From positions 201,291,738 to 201,355,737 of the forward strand of contig OU015492.1 in the NCBI GenBank assembly GCA_907164885.2: a stretch of 64,000 bases of DNA, given 5' to 3'. The stretch is from Dolomedes plantarius (lineage: Eukaryota; Arthropoda; Arachnida; Araneae; Dolomedidae). The notes beneath the pieces were generated by a model that made no database searches, was not told where the DNA came from, and was given only the letters and a program-made list of their open reading frames with translations. Position numbers and translations under genes: made by a program. Below, piece by piece: positions 36,563 through 47,979 of the stretch; positions within the stretch are counted from its first letter, which is position 1, and every line of letters begins with the position of its first letter.

Positions 36563-37588
36563 ATGCCATTACGCCGTGTTCGAAGACAATATAAGCAGTT
36601 GTCGCAGTTTGAGAGGAGGAGAAACGTCGGGATGATGGAAGATGGGTGGTCAGCTAGGCGAGTAGCTCGTCAATTAGGCCGCTCTGATTGTGTTGTGAGG
36701 AGGTGTTGGGACCAGTAGACCCGAGAGATGTCATGTACACGAAGACCAGGCCCAGAACGCCCTCGACAGACCAGTCGTCGAGAAGACCGCCACATCGTAA
36801 GAAATGCACGCGTACAGCGAACTGCTTCATCGGCCGCCATCCAGGCACAGGTAGCACCTTCACTAGGGGCCTCTGTGTCTTCTCGAACCATACGAAGGCG
36901 CCTGGCTGAAGGACAGTTGGTATCGCGGCACCCATTACGTGTGCTGTCCTTGACGCCCACCCATCGACGCCTTCGTTTGTAGTTTTGCCGCGCACGAGGA
37001 AACTGGACTGCAGCGGAATGGAACCAGGTCGTCTTTAGCGACGAATCCAGATTCAATCTCTGCAGTGATGACGATCGTGTTCGTGTGTGGAGAGCCCGTG
37101 GCGAACGCTTCAATCCTGCCTTTGCTGTACAGCGACACATCGCTCCCACAGCTGGTGTGATGGTATGGGGTGCCAGTGCCTACAATACACGGTCACCCCT
37201 AGTATTGTTCCGTGTCACCATGACAGCCCAGCGGTATGTTCATGAAATCCTGCGACCACATGTGTTGCCACTCATGCAACGGCTCCCAGGAGCCATTTTT
37301 CAACAAGACAATGCTCAGCCTCATACGGCAAGGGTGTCACAAGACAGTCACCGTACTGTTACTATCCTTCCTTGGCCTGCCCGATCCCCAGATTTGTCTC
37401 CAATCGAGCATATCTGGGATCATTTGGGACGATGACTTGGGCATCCCACGAGTTTGAACGAACTAGAGGCAAGGTTACAGCAAATATGGAACGAAATGTC
37501 TCAAGACATCATACAGAACTTGTATGACTCAATGCCCGATCGTATCGCATCGTGCATTCGGGCTAGAGGGGGTCCAACGGACTATTAA
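36563..37588 (+). pseudogene. Tc1-like transposase (element A2), three nonsense codons
   Basis: Runs from MPLRRVRRQYKQL to GGPTDY and TAA in one frame of exactly 342 codons with no indel. Three in-frame stops interrupt it: TAG at 36716-36718 (codon 52, a tryptophan in related copies), TAG at 36980-36982 (codon 140, RRLRL then FCRARGNW), and TGA at 37433-37435 (codon 291, after HLGR). All catalytic residues are kept: VFSDES, FQQDNAQPH and SPIEHIWD. The second Asp and the Glu are separated by 32 residues. Conserved segments: N-terminal helix-turn-helix (SARRVARQLGRSDCV), a GRPRQTSRRE-like basic linker, then the DDE fold. It encodes no full-length protein unless stops are read through or edited. 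Confidence 0.92.
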
Positions 37589-37749
37589 CTCCTCCGTTCT
37601 TTCGCCTTTTTCTATGAAATAAATTATCCTTTTTCTTTGATTTTTCTTATCATTTACTTATATTAAAGTAGTCATTACGTATGTAAAATTTCGTTTCATT
37701 TTGACGACTCCTTCTTGGTGCGCTAATTTTTTTGTCCATGAGTGTATTT

Positions 37750-40700
37750 AAGCGTTCAAAAACCAATCACGTTTAACGCAGTTTCTGTCTTAAACAACTC
37801 GTCAGTATCCCCTCCATTTAGAGGAAACTTAGTCCCTGGATAGGAGTCGTATCACATCCTATTACACAGACAACAGTAGGAATCGCACGATAAATTTCTC
37901 CATTTTTATGCTATAGAACACAGAAAGTTCCCGAAGTTCCGTGAGAAATTAGAGATGAATGTGCAGAACAGACGTGGCAGCATATGGACCTTTGAAACTT
38001 CCATACTAAGATATCTCCTTAAGATCCACAGAAGAACCTAATCCTAAGTTGCACAGGACAGATAGTCATTAAAAACGAGTTACCCCACGCTTCGTCTTCC
38101 ATCTACGGATCACGACGATCCAATAAAAATACATATTTTGAGATTTTCGGATGATACAGGCAATCTCTCAATATAAGATAGGGAGGGTCTTCAGACACAG
38201 GACAGATTGTCTTCGTTCCCTAAATACATGACTAGATATATCTTTATATCATTGGTACTGTAATAAGCGGGATGTGAATATGCGTTATCTTTAGACAGCG
38301 ATATAAATTGATAGGGACCACCCAGACGAAGCACATCCAATGGTAAATAAAGAAAAGAAAATATACATATACGAGTGTCGGAGCGTTTCGAGAGAGCCCT
38401 ATTAAAAAAAACGAAAAATAAACTAAGCTGCTACAGGGCCGACGAGAATCCGGATAATACGAAAAATTGAATGCCCAGCGAGAGCTCCCTACGAAAAGAA
38501 AAAGAAAAACAAACTAAGCTGCTACTTTGCCGAGAAGAATCCTGAGACGACGTAAAAATTGATTGCCCAGTGAAGATTCGCAAAGTGAGACAAAGTTCAA
38601 CTCCACAACAAGTATGGAAAAGAGATGAATAAACTAATGCTACCTGGCCGATCCCTGAATGAACGTGGTACATACCCTCTTATAGCGGTTAGACGGCAAA
38701 GGAATCTACGGAGATTGAGCCCATTGATCATAGTTTACTGCCGCGAAGATTGCTACGAGGTGCCGAGGTGAACGCACATATGACCGACTACCATTGCTGA
38801 CCGACCTGCAGTGCAATATAGAGGCGATCAACGCAGATCAACATCAGAGGTGTACTCCCGAGTTATCGTCGACCAGTGAGATCCTGAACTCTTTTAGTGA
38901 CGAGATACAGAACATTTTTAATAGAACTATAGTGCACAGTGACCGACAAATACTACTCAAACTTTTGGTTTACAAGTGGTGGAGACGACCAAATATGTTA
39001 TATTATGAATTATAATAGGGAATGAGTTATATAATTGAATAATATTAAGAATTCAGCGATATGCTATGTAATGTGTTGTAAATATATATGTGTAAATAAA
39101 TTGTAAATATGTATAGCAAAAGTGTTTATTTGAGAGTTCTACCCCTTTACTTAGTTAAGTTGCTGAGACAGAATTGGTCGCGACGCAAAGGTACTTATAC
39201 GATCACAGTCTAACGACCCCACGGGTTCATTACAGGTACCTGTGGTAAATGACAGTAACGTTTTAAAATTTATGAAACACACAAGAGTCATTATACAATG
39301 TTTACTTAAAAAATTACAATAGTTATTTACAGGAACATAAAATTTTAAATGACAAGCAGTGAGTTTAATCTCCTCTTTCAAACTGAGAGGTCAACACTTT
39401 CATTATAATTGCCTCCTCCGAATATCCCCACACATCTTGATCTGCCTGCCACAGAGATGACCTCCGAATAATCTGGACAGCATGGTGGGTATGCACTGGC
39501 TCCTTTTCCACGTGAACATTCTGATAGTTTATTCTATTTTGTGTTTACTCTAGTGTTAATTCACTCTCAAGCTCTGGAGTCCAAGGCAAGCAGTTTGTTG
39601 GCAAGCAGCTGTAACAAACGGGATCGCAAGCCACCCCCTTCTATTTAACTGATCGAAAGCGATTGAGATCTCGTGCCTTTACAGCACATCAATATACAAA
39701 CTTGCGAGATGAGAGATCGAGGAAAATGGCGAAATGATGAATCTTGAGCTGAGATTTACATTTAAAGTTTGAAGAATAAATTTAATTTCTTAATGTGTGC
39801 GGGGGGAGGGGACTTACTGCCTACACAAAAATTTTAAATGAAGAATAAGATCAGACAAAGAGTACAGAGGAAATGTAAATGCATCAACAAAATCTTCAAC
39901 GTTCAAGCAATGACTGTGGAAATAAAATAACAGTTCTGATATCCCTAAACGGAAATAATATATTGAAACATAAGATGGCGGAGGATTGTATTAAAAATGA
40001 ATGAAAGATATAAAATAACAACTAACAAATACTTTTACTGATTCATATTTCTTTTTTTCTGTACTCTTCCTGTGATCTCTGTCATCATTTAAAGTCATAA
40101 AACTGAACATTTAAATCATGCATAGTTTACGTCTTATGCATAATATATATTTAATTGAAGATTGCATGTTTCATGCAAAATATCTCATGTGGATTTTCTT
40201 AAGCTTTCTAGTAGAACGATATAAATCAAATTCTCAATTAATGTCACTAAATTGCAATTATAAAATATCTGAATTTTCCAGATTACCTCTGAGACTGTAT
40301 GAATTATCTTTTGAAAGTTTTTATTGGTCTTTTCAAATAATTTGATGGCAGGAAATAAAATTAAAAAAATCCCAGTTGTTGCAAACTGGATTAACGTCGT
40401 TGCGAGTAAAAAAATACTGACAATTCGTTGATTAAATTTTTCAGTTATACATAACTGAAATTATATGTATTTTATATATTCCACAGTTATGAAGTTAATT
40501 TGAATAAGTGAAAAGAACATCGTTATTGACACTCATAGTGTCAAAACTAATATTTTAAGTTAAGTAATATGCTCTTTTACTTCCAGTGACACGCATGTAA
40601 TAACACTGAAGAAATAAAAAAAATGACTAAAAATTGGGTATTTGGATTTTATCTTCCGTACCCGAAGTTAAAAATCCCATAGCGTTTTCAATTAACGTAC

Positions 40701-42290
40701 GCGCGCTTTTAAATATATTAATTTAAAGCCAATTAAGTAAAACTTGGCAAAGAAATTAGTGAAATCTTCATTGCGTTTAATCAAAATACAAGATCAAACA
40801 GTTATAAGCTAAAATAAATTGGTTGTGCTAATTGGTTTTGATTCATCGGTGAAATCAATAAAATTTTTATTACATCAAACATAAATTGTTAACAAAATTA
40901 GAGAACTCATTTGATGTAGAATATTTTTATCCGTTTCTCTATAAAATATTGATAACAATGTGTTTACAGTTATCTTTTCAACTTTTTCGTGTCACGTGTA
41001 TGTAAACAGAGGTAATACACCTGATACATAAAAATAATCATTTAAAGGGGTGTGAGGAATTCAAATACTTTATAGTTTCAGATCCATTCTTTCCACTTGC
41101 CTTTTCCTGTCGCGTATCTTGCTTAATGCTTCATCTGTTCCTCATGCAGTTCTTCTTAAGCGTGAGAGACAAGCAAAACTATTATAAACAATTATAAAGC
41201 TACATTCGTAAGCAGCAGTTAGAACAGAGTAAGAATCATGAGGTTAAAAGCAAATTTGATGCTGGAGATACGAATTAAGACCCCAAAAAGCTCTTCTAGT
41301 GCTCAGAATCAGTGAGTGTTGACCTAGCAGGGAAACATGATCGTTGAGCTCTGGTGGTAGAGTAAGATATGTTTAGGTTTAAGTTAGGTTAGACTACGAT
41401 TTGGTGCTTCGATACCAGTTGAGCATATATTTATGAATTGTTAATATAATTTCTAAATGCATGTTGTTTCTATTTTGAATCATTTAGAAATAGATTCTTC
41501 TTCGTCACTTTAATGTCTATAATATATTTGAAAGGATCTATTTTCAGGAATACGAATGGGACGTACGATCACTGGACTTCAAATCTACCGCTGATACATA
41601 AAAATACATAAAAATAATCAATAATATATAGCATGTGTATATTCTCAGGATACCAACCCTTATATTCCTATGAATAAAAATTTTAATATTCCATTTTTGT
41701 AATTAAAAATCAGGTGAAAACTTTATACACATTTATAGTTTTACGGAAACATAATCAATAATAGCGTTATGTTCAGTGTTATGTGAATTTCGGAATACGC
41801 GTCACTTTTTTAATAACACGGTGAACCTCAGATCTACCGAGGGAAGTAAAAGTCCAAGTTACGAAATCTCTAAAAGCGATTCAGATTAAACGTAATTACG
41901 CAAGAAATTGAACTTTTGAGCTAACTGAACATTTTAGAGAGAGAAAAAAGAAATTTTCCCTTTTCATCAGCTGGTGAGAATATTATTGTCTGGAAAATTC
42001 CTAATTATCCTTCCTGCTCAAAAAGGGATGAAATTTACAGGAAGCTTGGACTCTTCTCTATTTGAAATTTCGTTCACAATTTAACCATCACATTTTTTTC
42101 CACCAATGAAATTTTCTGTCTTGCTCCAACTGACTCAGCGAATAGAAATAGGTTTCAAACTACTCTTAATCTTATTATTTTTAAATCGTATTTTTCATCC
42201 TATAAATACTTAAAAAAACAGGACATCTCACAGCAAAAAAAGAAAAATAAATCTCACTTCATGATTTCGTGGATATATATATATATTTAT
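37750..42290. other. Long stretch, one tandem repeat, otherwise unrecognised
   Basis: The segment 37750-39700 is less AT-rich than its surroundings and may be a decayed retroelement. It has a degenerate tandem repeat (38415-38660) and a 73-codon frame (38794-39015) without recognisable motifs. 39800-42290 is plain AT-rich DNA. Confidence 0.35.
38415..38660 (+). repeat. Degenerate tandem repeat, about 92-120 bp unit
   Basis: AACTAAGCTGCTAC then GGCCGA or TGCCGA then GAGAATCC or AGAATCC occurs at about 38421 and 38512, and a worn third unit (AACTAATGCTACCTGGCCGA) at about 38632. TTGAATGCCCAGCG and TTGATTGCCCAGTG, 93 bp apart, confirm the period of the first two. Confidence 0.7.
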
Positions 42291-42293
42291 ATA

Positions 42294-42542
42294 TGATGCG
42301 TTGAAAGGCAAAATGGTGTAAGTCACATTTTCCACTTTTTTCATTTGGGAGCAAATATGTAATCTCCATGTTCAATTTATAGTGGAATTGTAAATAGTTA
42401 TTATTTGCAATATTGTAATAATTGTTATGAATTATAATTTGTTCAATTTATGGTAGAATTTTTTGTAGTTTTTTCAGTTAAACTCATTTGACTTACACCA
42501 CTTGACTTACTGACTTACACCACTTTCCCTTTCACCGCCTCA
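42294..42542 (+). mobile_element. MITE M1, copy 3
   Basis: The ends TGATGCGTTGAAAGGCAAAA and TTTCCCTTTCACCGCCTCA are flanked by TA (42292-42293 and 42543-42544). The interior is collinear with copy 1. It includes the TTGACTTACTGACTTACACC duplication near the right end that copy 1 lacks. Confidence 0.9.
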
Positions 42543-42548
42543 TATATA

Positions 42549-42735
42549 CAGTTGGCTTTCTGTTTAACGACTCTCTACTTAACGACGATCTCTATTTATA
42601 GATGATATTTCCCAGTCCCGGTCCCTCCGACGTTATGGGAAATGTTATTTTTTCACAAATTCTGTTTAAGGGCGATCTCTACTTAAGGACGATTTTTCAC
42701 GGTCCCTTGAAAGTCGTTAAACAGAGAGCCAATTG
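42549..42735. mobile_element. Short pogo/Tigger-like MITE abutting M1 copy 3
   Basis: The left end CAGTTGGCTTTCTGTTTAAC and the complement of the right end (CAATTGGCTCTCTGTTTAAC) are inverted repeats. TA occurs on both sides (42547-42548 and 42736-42737). Only six bases, all TA repeat, separate it from the preceding MITE. Confidence 0.85.
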
Positions 42736-42739
42736 TATA

Positions 42740-44798
42740 TGAGTTATAATTCTAAAATCAGTGTTATATTTAAATTCTTAAAAGGCTCATTATCTCCATT
42801 TTTTCCCGTTGATAGTGTTGCTTATCTGAGGCCCATATTAGACATTTTTAGCTTTGCGCTACTTTCCCCAATTAGCAACCCGTCGTGCAACTTTCGGAGC
42901 TCCCTTCAGGGCAAAAGGTGAAAATATCTGCAAATCCATCTATTGCTTCAGAAGTATACTCTTCCTGGAACCAGTAAACATGTTCTCTTCGGCCAATGAG
43001 AGAAAATCTAGCACTCTTTCATGCTCGATACCAACTCCATTGAGATCAGCCCGTAGGGAAATTCCCTTTTCCCCTAGACATCAAATTTGCATCTCCAATC
43101 TCCCTGCCGGCTTGCGTTTGCATGTTATATTGCGTGTATTTCTGTGGTTTGATTGGGGGTATTAGAGTACTGCTGTCACTCTGTCCCTATTATGCAGCAC
43201 AATATATTCCATAGCAGGGTTTTATACATGAAGGAACACCAACACCGCAACGGTCCTAATAGGTTATAGGAGCATGTCCTTTCAAGGGACAACTGCAACC
43301 AATCCACATTGCGTGCGATTGTAAGATGGTTTAAATTTATTGCACCACTAGAATATAACATAAATCTTAGCAAATTAGCTTAGATGATCTTTATAGTATC
43401 ATTTAAACGAATAAATGGGTTGGGGTGAAATAGCCCAGATATTCCTAGGAAAGGTAAATATCATTAAATTTTTGTTGTGTAATTTTTGTGTATATTGTTG
43501 TGTAAATTTTTGTTGTGTAATTTTTGTTGTGTATATTTTAGAAAAGCAGATTCAATTTCTGAGCCAGCGAGTTATGTTTTAATTAAATAACAAGTTAATA
43601 TAAGTATTTGAAAAATTGATATACTGGTCTTTTAAAAATTGTATTACTAAAATATGCAAGTTCTTTAGCTATTTTGTATTTGTGAGGAATGCATGCCAAT
43701 CTTCCAAATAACTGTTTGATTCATTAATTTTACAACAAGCTCACTATTTTTTCCAAATTTGATTATTTCACTGTGGATTCAGGACAGGGGAACTTAAAAA
43801 AAAATTAACATATCAGTTGGACCTCAACCCATATGATCTTTAATATGTGATCAGCTTGCGCCATGGTATTTGAAATTGAGATCCATTTGAATATGAACTA
43901 ATTCAATTTTATAATTTTTTAGCATGTATGTATAGTTAATATTTATTATGTCATTGGAAATTTGTGCATAAATTAAAATAAATATTGTTTATGCATTAAA
44001 TTTGGTAAATAGAATAATACCACCTATTTTCAAGGTGTGATCTCTTTTGCCTGACCCATTTTAAGCATTACATTGGCATATGCTTATCATGCAATTTTGT
44101 TTCCAAGGAAATCAACTATTCTAGCTGACTCTCTGAAGTGCTAAAATAAACATGAATAGAGGTTTCCTTCATATATTAAACCGCGCCTGACGTTAAAATG
44201 GGGAATAAATCTTCATGAATTACTTCCATATTCATGGAGAGATCAGTTGTCTCTTAATTTTTTATTCATGCTGAATGATATTACAGAAAAAAATGAATAA
44301 CATATATTGACTAATTAGTGAATTTGAATAAGGATTGACGATAATTATTAATTTTTTTTAGTTTGTCTAGTAATTGGAATTCTCCACAGAGGCTCTCACC
44401 TGCATATAAAAATGCTTATGTGTATGTTTTCTTTTGAATACATTATTTAATTGGCTCTTAAAAAGCAGCCGGATTTGTAAAGAGACATATGAGTCTCGAA
44501 GTAGATTTTTTTTTACCATTTTCAGAATATATCCATTCTTTTTTTTTCAGAATATATCATAAAATTTAAGTCTAAAACATAATTTTACGTTAGTTATTTT
44601 TGGTAAAAGAATATTTCATAGAAGATAAAGCTGATTTAAACAAAATTTAGCATGTGTATTGCAGAGGAATATGAAGTTCTAACTTTCGTAAACTTTATGA
44701 AATTCTGTTTTACATTTATACATTACATATTCTATTGTTTGCATATTACAGAGGGAAATGTTCATAACCAAACATAATATTACACTGATGGGTATTAC
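42740..44798. other. AT-rich stretch with one diverged repeat
   Basis: 42870-43020 is the second copy of the dispersed repeat at 8605-8760. An open frame (42854-43165, plus, 103 codons) overlaps it and is probably accidental. Short tandem TTGTTGTGTAATTTT units lie at 43471-43545. Confidence 0.4.
42870..43020 (+). repeat. Diverged dispersed repeat, copy 2
   Basis: Contains AACCCGTCGTGCAACTTTC, AAAAGGTGAAAATATCTGCA, TATTGCTTCAGAAGTA and CATGTTCTCTTCGGCCAATG in the same order as 8605-8760. Confidence 0.45.
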
Positions 44799-44810
44799 AT
44801 AAGTAAATGT

Positions 44811-45181
44811 GTTGCGCGGTGGCTCAGTTGGGAAAAGCAGCGCCCCAGCGATCTGAACGTCACTTGCTCGATGCCGGTCACTGACATATTCACCGCCGTG
44901 TACGCTAATGGCGGCTGGTGCACGAAAAATCTGTCGTGGCTGAAATGTCCTCCAAGTTCTCAAAATTTACCTCTGGAGGTGCGGGGTCAAGTCTACCTGT
45001 CTCGTCACTTGACCCGGTTCAAAATTACCAGACGGGTTCTTAAGTCAAGTCGGACTCCAACCCTTGCGGTGCTATTCAAATCCAGAGCCGTACCATTCTG
45101 CCCAATAGCCTTTATGGACTTGATATGATGTTCTGTCGGTCAAGGGGCATAAGCCACAACAACGACGCAACAACAACACGC
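44811..45181 (+). mobile_element. tRNA-derived SINE with perfect target duplication
   Basis: The head resembles a tRNA. An A box TGGCTCAGTTGG starts 9 bases inside the left end, and a diverged B box (TTGCTCGATGCC) lies about 45 bases on. The 3' tail is a CAACAACGACGCAACAACAA simple repeat. A perfect 10-bp duplication AAGTAAATGT flanks the element (44801-44810 and 45182-45191), the mark of LINE-driven reverse transcription. The GC-rich body encodes nothing. Transcription would be by RNA polymerase III from the internal promoter. Confidence 0.85.
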
Positions 45182-45191
45182 AAGTAAATGT

Positions 45192-46148
45192 TAAATGTCT
45201 AAATCCGTAATATATAAATGTTGTCAAATATTGCTTTATGTCTTTCGTTTTTAAATTGACTGTAGACTCATTGAGATCAAAAGAGATATCCATAAAGATA
45301 ATTAAATTTACTTTGTTTATACGGATGTTTGTCATTCGTTCATCAGAGAATTTAGCCTTTCTGAAGAATTATGTTGCATAATTAAATAGCATAAAGATTT
45401 TAAGAACAAAAAACATTTGTATAGCGGAAAGATAATTAAGTTATTATAAACATCATATAAGACTGAATAGTAGGGTTTTATAAACAATTAAAAAAATAAA
45501 AATTTATTTTTTATCTAAAAATCCGGTTTTCACACATGAACTCCATATTAAACTACTTTTCTTTAGAGATATATTGTATTAAAACAATAAAACTCATATT
45601 TTAATCATAATACTACACAAAATTATTTTTTTTCTGAGAGTAACTTTATCATTTGCTTAGATTTAGTAGGCAATAATCTGCATTTTATTTAAGATTATAG
45701 AGTTGCTAAACCACTTTATAAAATTTTCTAATTCACCAAGAAAGGGAGAAGATTAAGTCTCGGGGCTAGAAAATATCTCGCAGAGTCAATGAAGTAGATT
45801 AAAGAGGATTTAAGTAACTGAATAGGATTATTTTCCCAGTTCAGAAGTCTAAGTTGTTGGAATAAGTCCATATTTCCATTTTACTGTTTTAAGAGTGAAC
45901 TAACGAATTGCGGTTAAATCAGATCACCTTCTCTTTCATATGCAACAATTAATAAAACATGATATTTTCACTTTGAATAAATGTATAACAATCAATATTT
46001 TCGTTCAAGGTAATAAATTCTGCCATTAGAAATTAATTTATGTCTATAGGTCTATCATAATGGGAAATTACAATTATAACTCAATGTAACAAATAAGAAT
46101 TTATGACTACATAAATTAAGCTCAGTAATAAAGGGTGGACAAGCAAAA
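45192..46148. other. AT-rich stretch, nothing recognised
   Basis: No gene or repeat end seen. Confidence 0.35.
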
Positions 46149-46205
46149 ATACAGAGGCTGTTCACACATTTTTTAGACGATGTATATTGTATTCACAAAA
46201 CTAAA

Positions 46206-47384
46206 TTACATAAAATTCTTGTGTTTTAAATGTTCTATTTGACATCCCTTATTCTTAACTATCTTTCGACACCGCAATTTCCAGGATAATAATCACTTTT
46301 GAAGTGTCAGAAGAGGTATTCTATCCCATTCCTCCTGAAGAGATTTCCAGAGTCCTGTAAGGGTTTTGGGACGACGTTGGGATAATGCAGATTTTAAACG
46401 TCCGAAAGCACAAAAATCCATAGGTGATAGATACATCGGGAGATTTAGTAGGGATATCAGTGAAGGGTATGGCCTTGATACCAGTTTTTTGTTCCATTTC
46501 TTTTAGGAAATTTACAGTGGATTTTGATGTGTGACTGCTAGCTTTGTCCTGATGGAGTCTCACAGATTGATGGCACTGTGGGTAAAGCGATGGTATTTCA
46601 TTCAGAAAAATTGGCGATAAAATATGTTCCTGATAGTATTTGGAGTTAATCTTGACATTTTTTCCACTCTCTTTATTTTTAAAATAAAGTAATCCATTAT
46701 AAGAATATCAGTTATAAAGTAATCCATTATAGTAATCCATTATAAGAAAGTAAATCCATTATAAGAAAAACCAGCAACAATCATTGAATCCCTTAGAAAA
46801 ACTCACTTTCGATTCTTTGAAACATGTACTTAAAATTTTTTCTCCCCTTTTATGATAATAAATGGCTCTTCTTTTGTTGCAATCATTTAAATACACCCAT
46901 GATTCATCTATTGTGACAATTGTTTTCCATTTTTCTTTGGATAAGTGTTTCTCATATAGAATTCTGCAGCGTGTCCTGCGTTCAGCGATATGATTTGGAA
47001 GAAGACGCTGCACATTGCGTTTTTTCCGCTTTCTTAAGATTTAAATCAACGTTTATAATTTTATTTACAGTGGACACCGAGCATTTTAATGATTTTGCAA
47101 CTGTCCTTTGACTAGGGGGATTTTCTTTTAACATTAAACGACGTACCTTTGCAATAGTCGAAGATGTCCGTTTTTTCCTTGGATACTTGTTTGGAATTTT
47201 TGTCCCACTTGAGGCTCCAGTTTGACGTTTTTTTCCTTTCTTGTTGACGATATTACCTATCGACGCTTTAGATATCACAAAACCATGACTCTCACATTGT
47301 TTTTGGATAACGGAGTATGCATATTTCTCTTCAGAAAGAGCATAAATGTAGCCTTCGAACCACAGCTTTGTTTAAAAACGCCAT
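46206..47384 (-). pseudogene. DD41D mariner transposase, broken
   Basis: Minus-strand reading from the ATG at 47384 to TAA at 46208-46206, about 390 codons with lesions. An early frameshift is followed by IYALSEEKYAYSVIQKQC and a helix-turn-helix half (PPSQRTVAKSLKCSVSTVNK). The catalytic core has TIDESWVYLND (first Asp), HQDKASSHT (second Asp) and, after a 4-base insertion (ATCA) near 46427, SPDVS/PMDFCAFG (third Asp). Counting in the repaired frame, 41 residues separate the last two, which is diagnostic of the rosa/DD41D family. A nonsense codon lies near the end. A local duplication at 46686-46766 also disrupts the centre. Confidence 0.85.
46686..46766. repeat. Local 4-copy slippage repeat in the transposase gene
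   Basis: AAGTAATCCATTATA or a close variant occurs four times in about 80 bases. In the reverse reading it multiplies the codons for Tyr-Asn-Gly-Leu-Leu (TTATAATGGATTAC). It is probably replication slippage after insertion. Confidence 0.85.
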
Positions 47385-47731
47385 TTTGAATAAAAACAAA
47401 ACTTTCAAGCCGCAGACGATAATTTTGACTTTTAAAAACATAGTACAATTGCAATTATTTCTTTTGCAGCAAACGATTTTTTATTACCGCTTACCAAAAT
47501 CGTCTAAAAGATGTGCGAATAGCCTCTGTATATTATAACTGACATTATTATATACTCAATAATCATAATGGAAACAAACAATAACTCCATGCTAAGTTTT
47601 TTTCCACTAGTACTTCTGTGCTACTACAGTACTGTTACTGCTGAAATTTTTCTTAACTCGTTGGCACCGGTGTACATTGTAGGCCTCTTTAACCGTAAGT
47701 CTTTCGCGTCGTAGAGAAGAGAGTAAATGTG

Positions 47732-47976
47732 AAGGCCTTATTTGAATAGCGGCCGAACTCTATTCTTGTTCATTTTGAGATACAGAGTCTTAAAGTTTAA
47801 TGAGTGCTGAAAAATGACTGCAGAAATATGATTAGTAATGCTCTCTACTGGCAGCAGAAATAAGCTGGAAGTGTACCAGTTTAAAAATAAGATAGAAATG
47901 ACTTGTATGAAGATGAAAGTGAGGCTAACTCTATTTTTTTAAAAAGTGGAGTTGGACCATTATTCAAATAAGGCCT
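47732..47976. mobile_element. Palindromic MITE, AAGGCCTTATTTGAATA ends
   Basis: AAGGCCTTATTTGAATA then GCGGCCGAACTC on the left pairs with the complement of the right end (AAGGCCTTATTTGAATA then ATGGTCCAACTC). The length is 245 bp with no coding capacity. Target duplication is not clear. The superfamily is unassigned. Confidence 0.7.
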
Positions 47977-47979
47977 TGA

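Larger units (their letters stand above)
36331..37744 (+). mobile_element. Tc1-like DNA transposon A2 (complete, perfect TIRs)
   Basis: Perfect 33-bp inverted repeats, from CACTCATGGACAAAAAAA through TTAGCGCACCAAGAA. TA target dinucleotides flank both sides (36329-36330 and 37745-37746). The length is 1414 bp. It is near-identical along its whole length to A1, so both are recent copies of one family. Because its ends are intact it could in principle still be mobilised by transposase made elsewhere. Confidence 0.95.
46152..47528 (-). mobile_element. DD41D (rosa-like) mariner element
   Basis: Inverted ends of about 32 bp. The left end CAGAGGCTGTTCACACAT continues to TTTTAGACGAT. The right end is the complement of CAGAGGCTATTCGCACAT with TTTTAGACGAT. 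TA lies on both sides (46150-46151 and 47529-47530). The 1377-bp interior is one transposase pseudogene on the minus strand. Confidence 0.88.

Noticed and set aside
41335..41425. tRNA-like segment (TGGTGGTAGAG and GCTTCGATACC)
   Set aside because: The spacing and arms do not fold into a cloverleaf, and no second copy was seen. Too weak to call.
42854..43165. 103-codon open frame as a host gene
   Set aside because: It overlaps a dispersed repeat shared with 8605-8760, and that copy is not open in the same frame.
44679..45335. Open frames of 85-94 codons
   Set aside because: They overlap the SINE and its flanks and are explained by its higher GC content.
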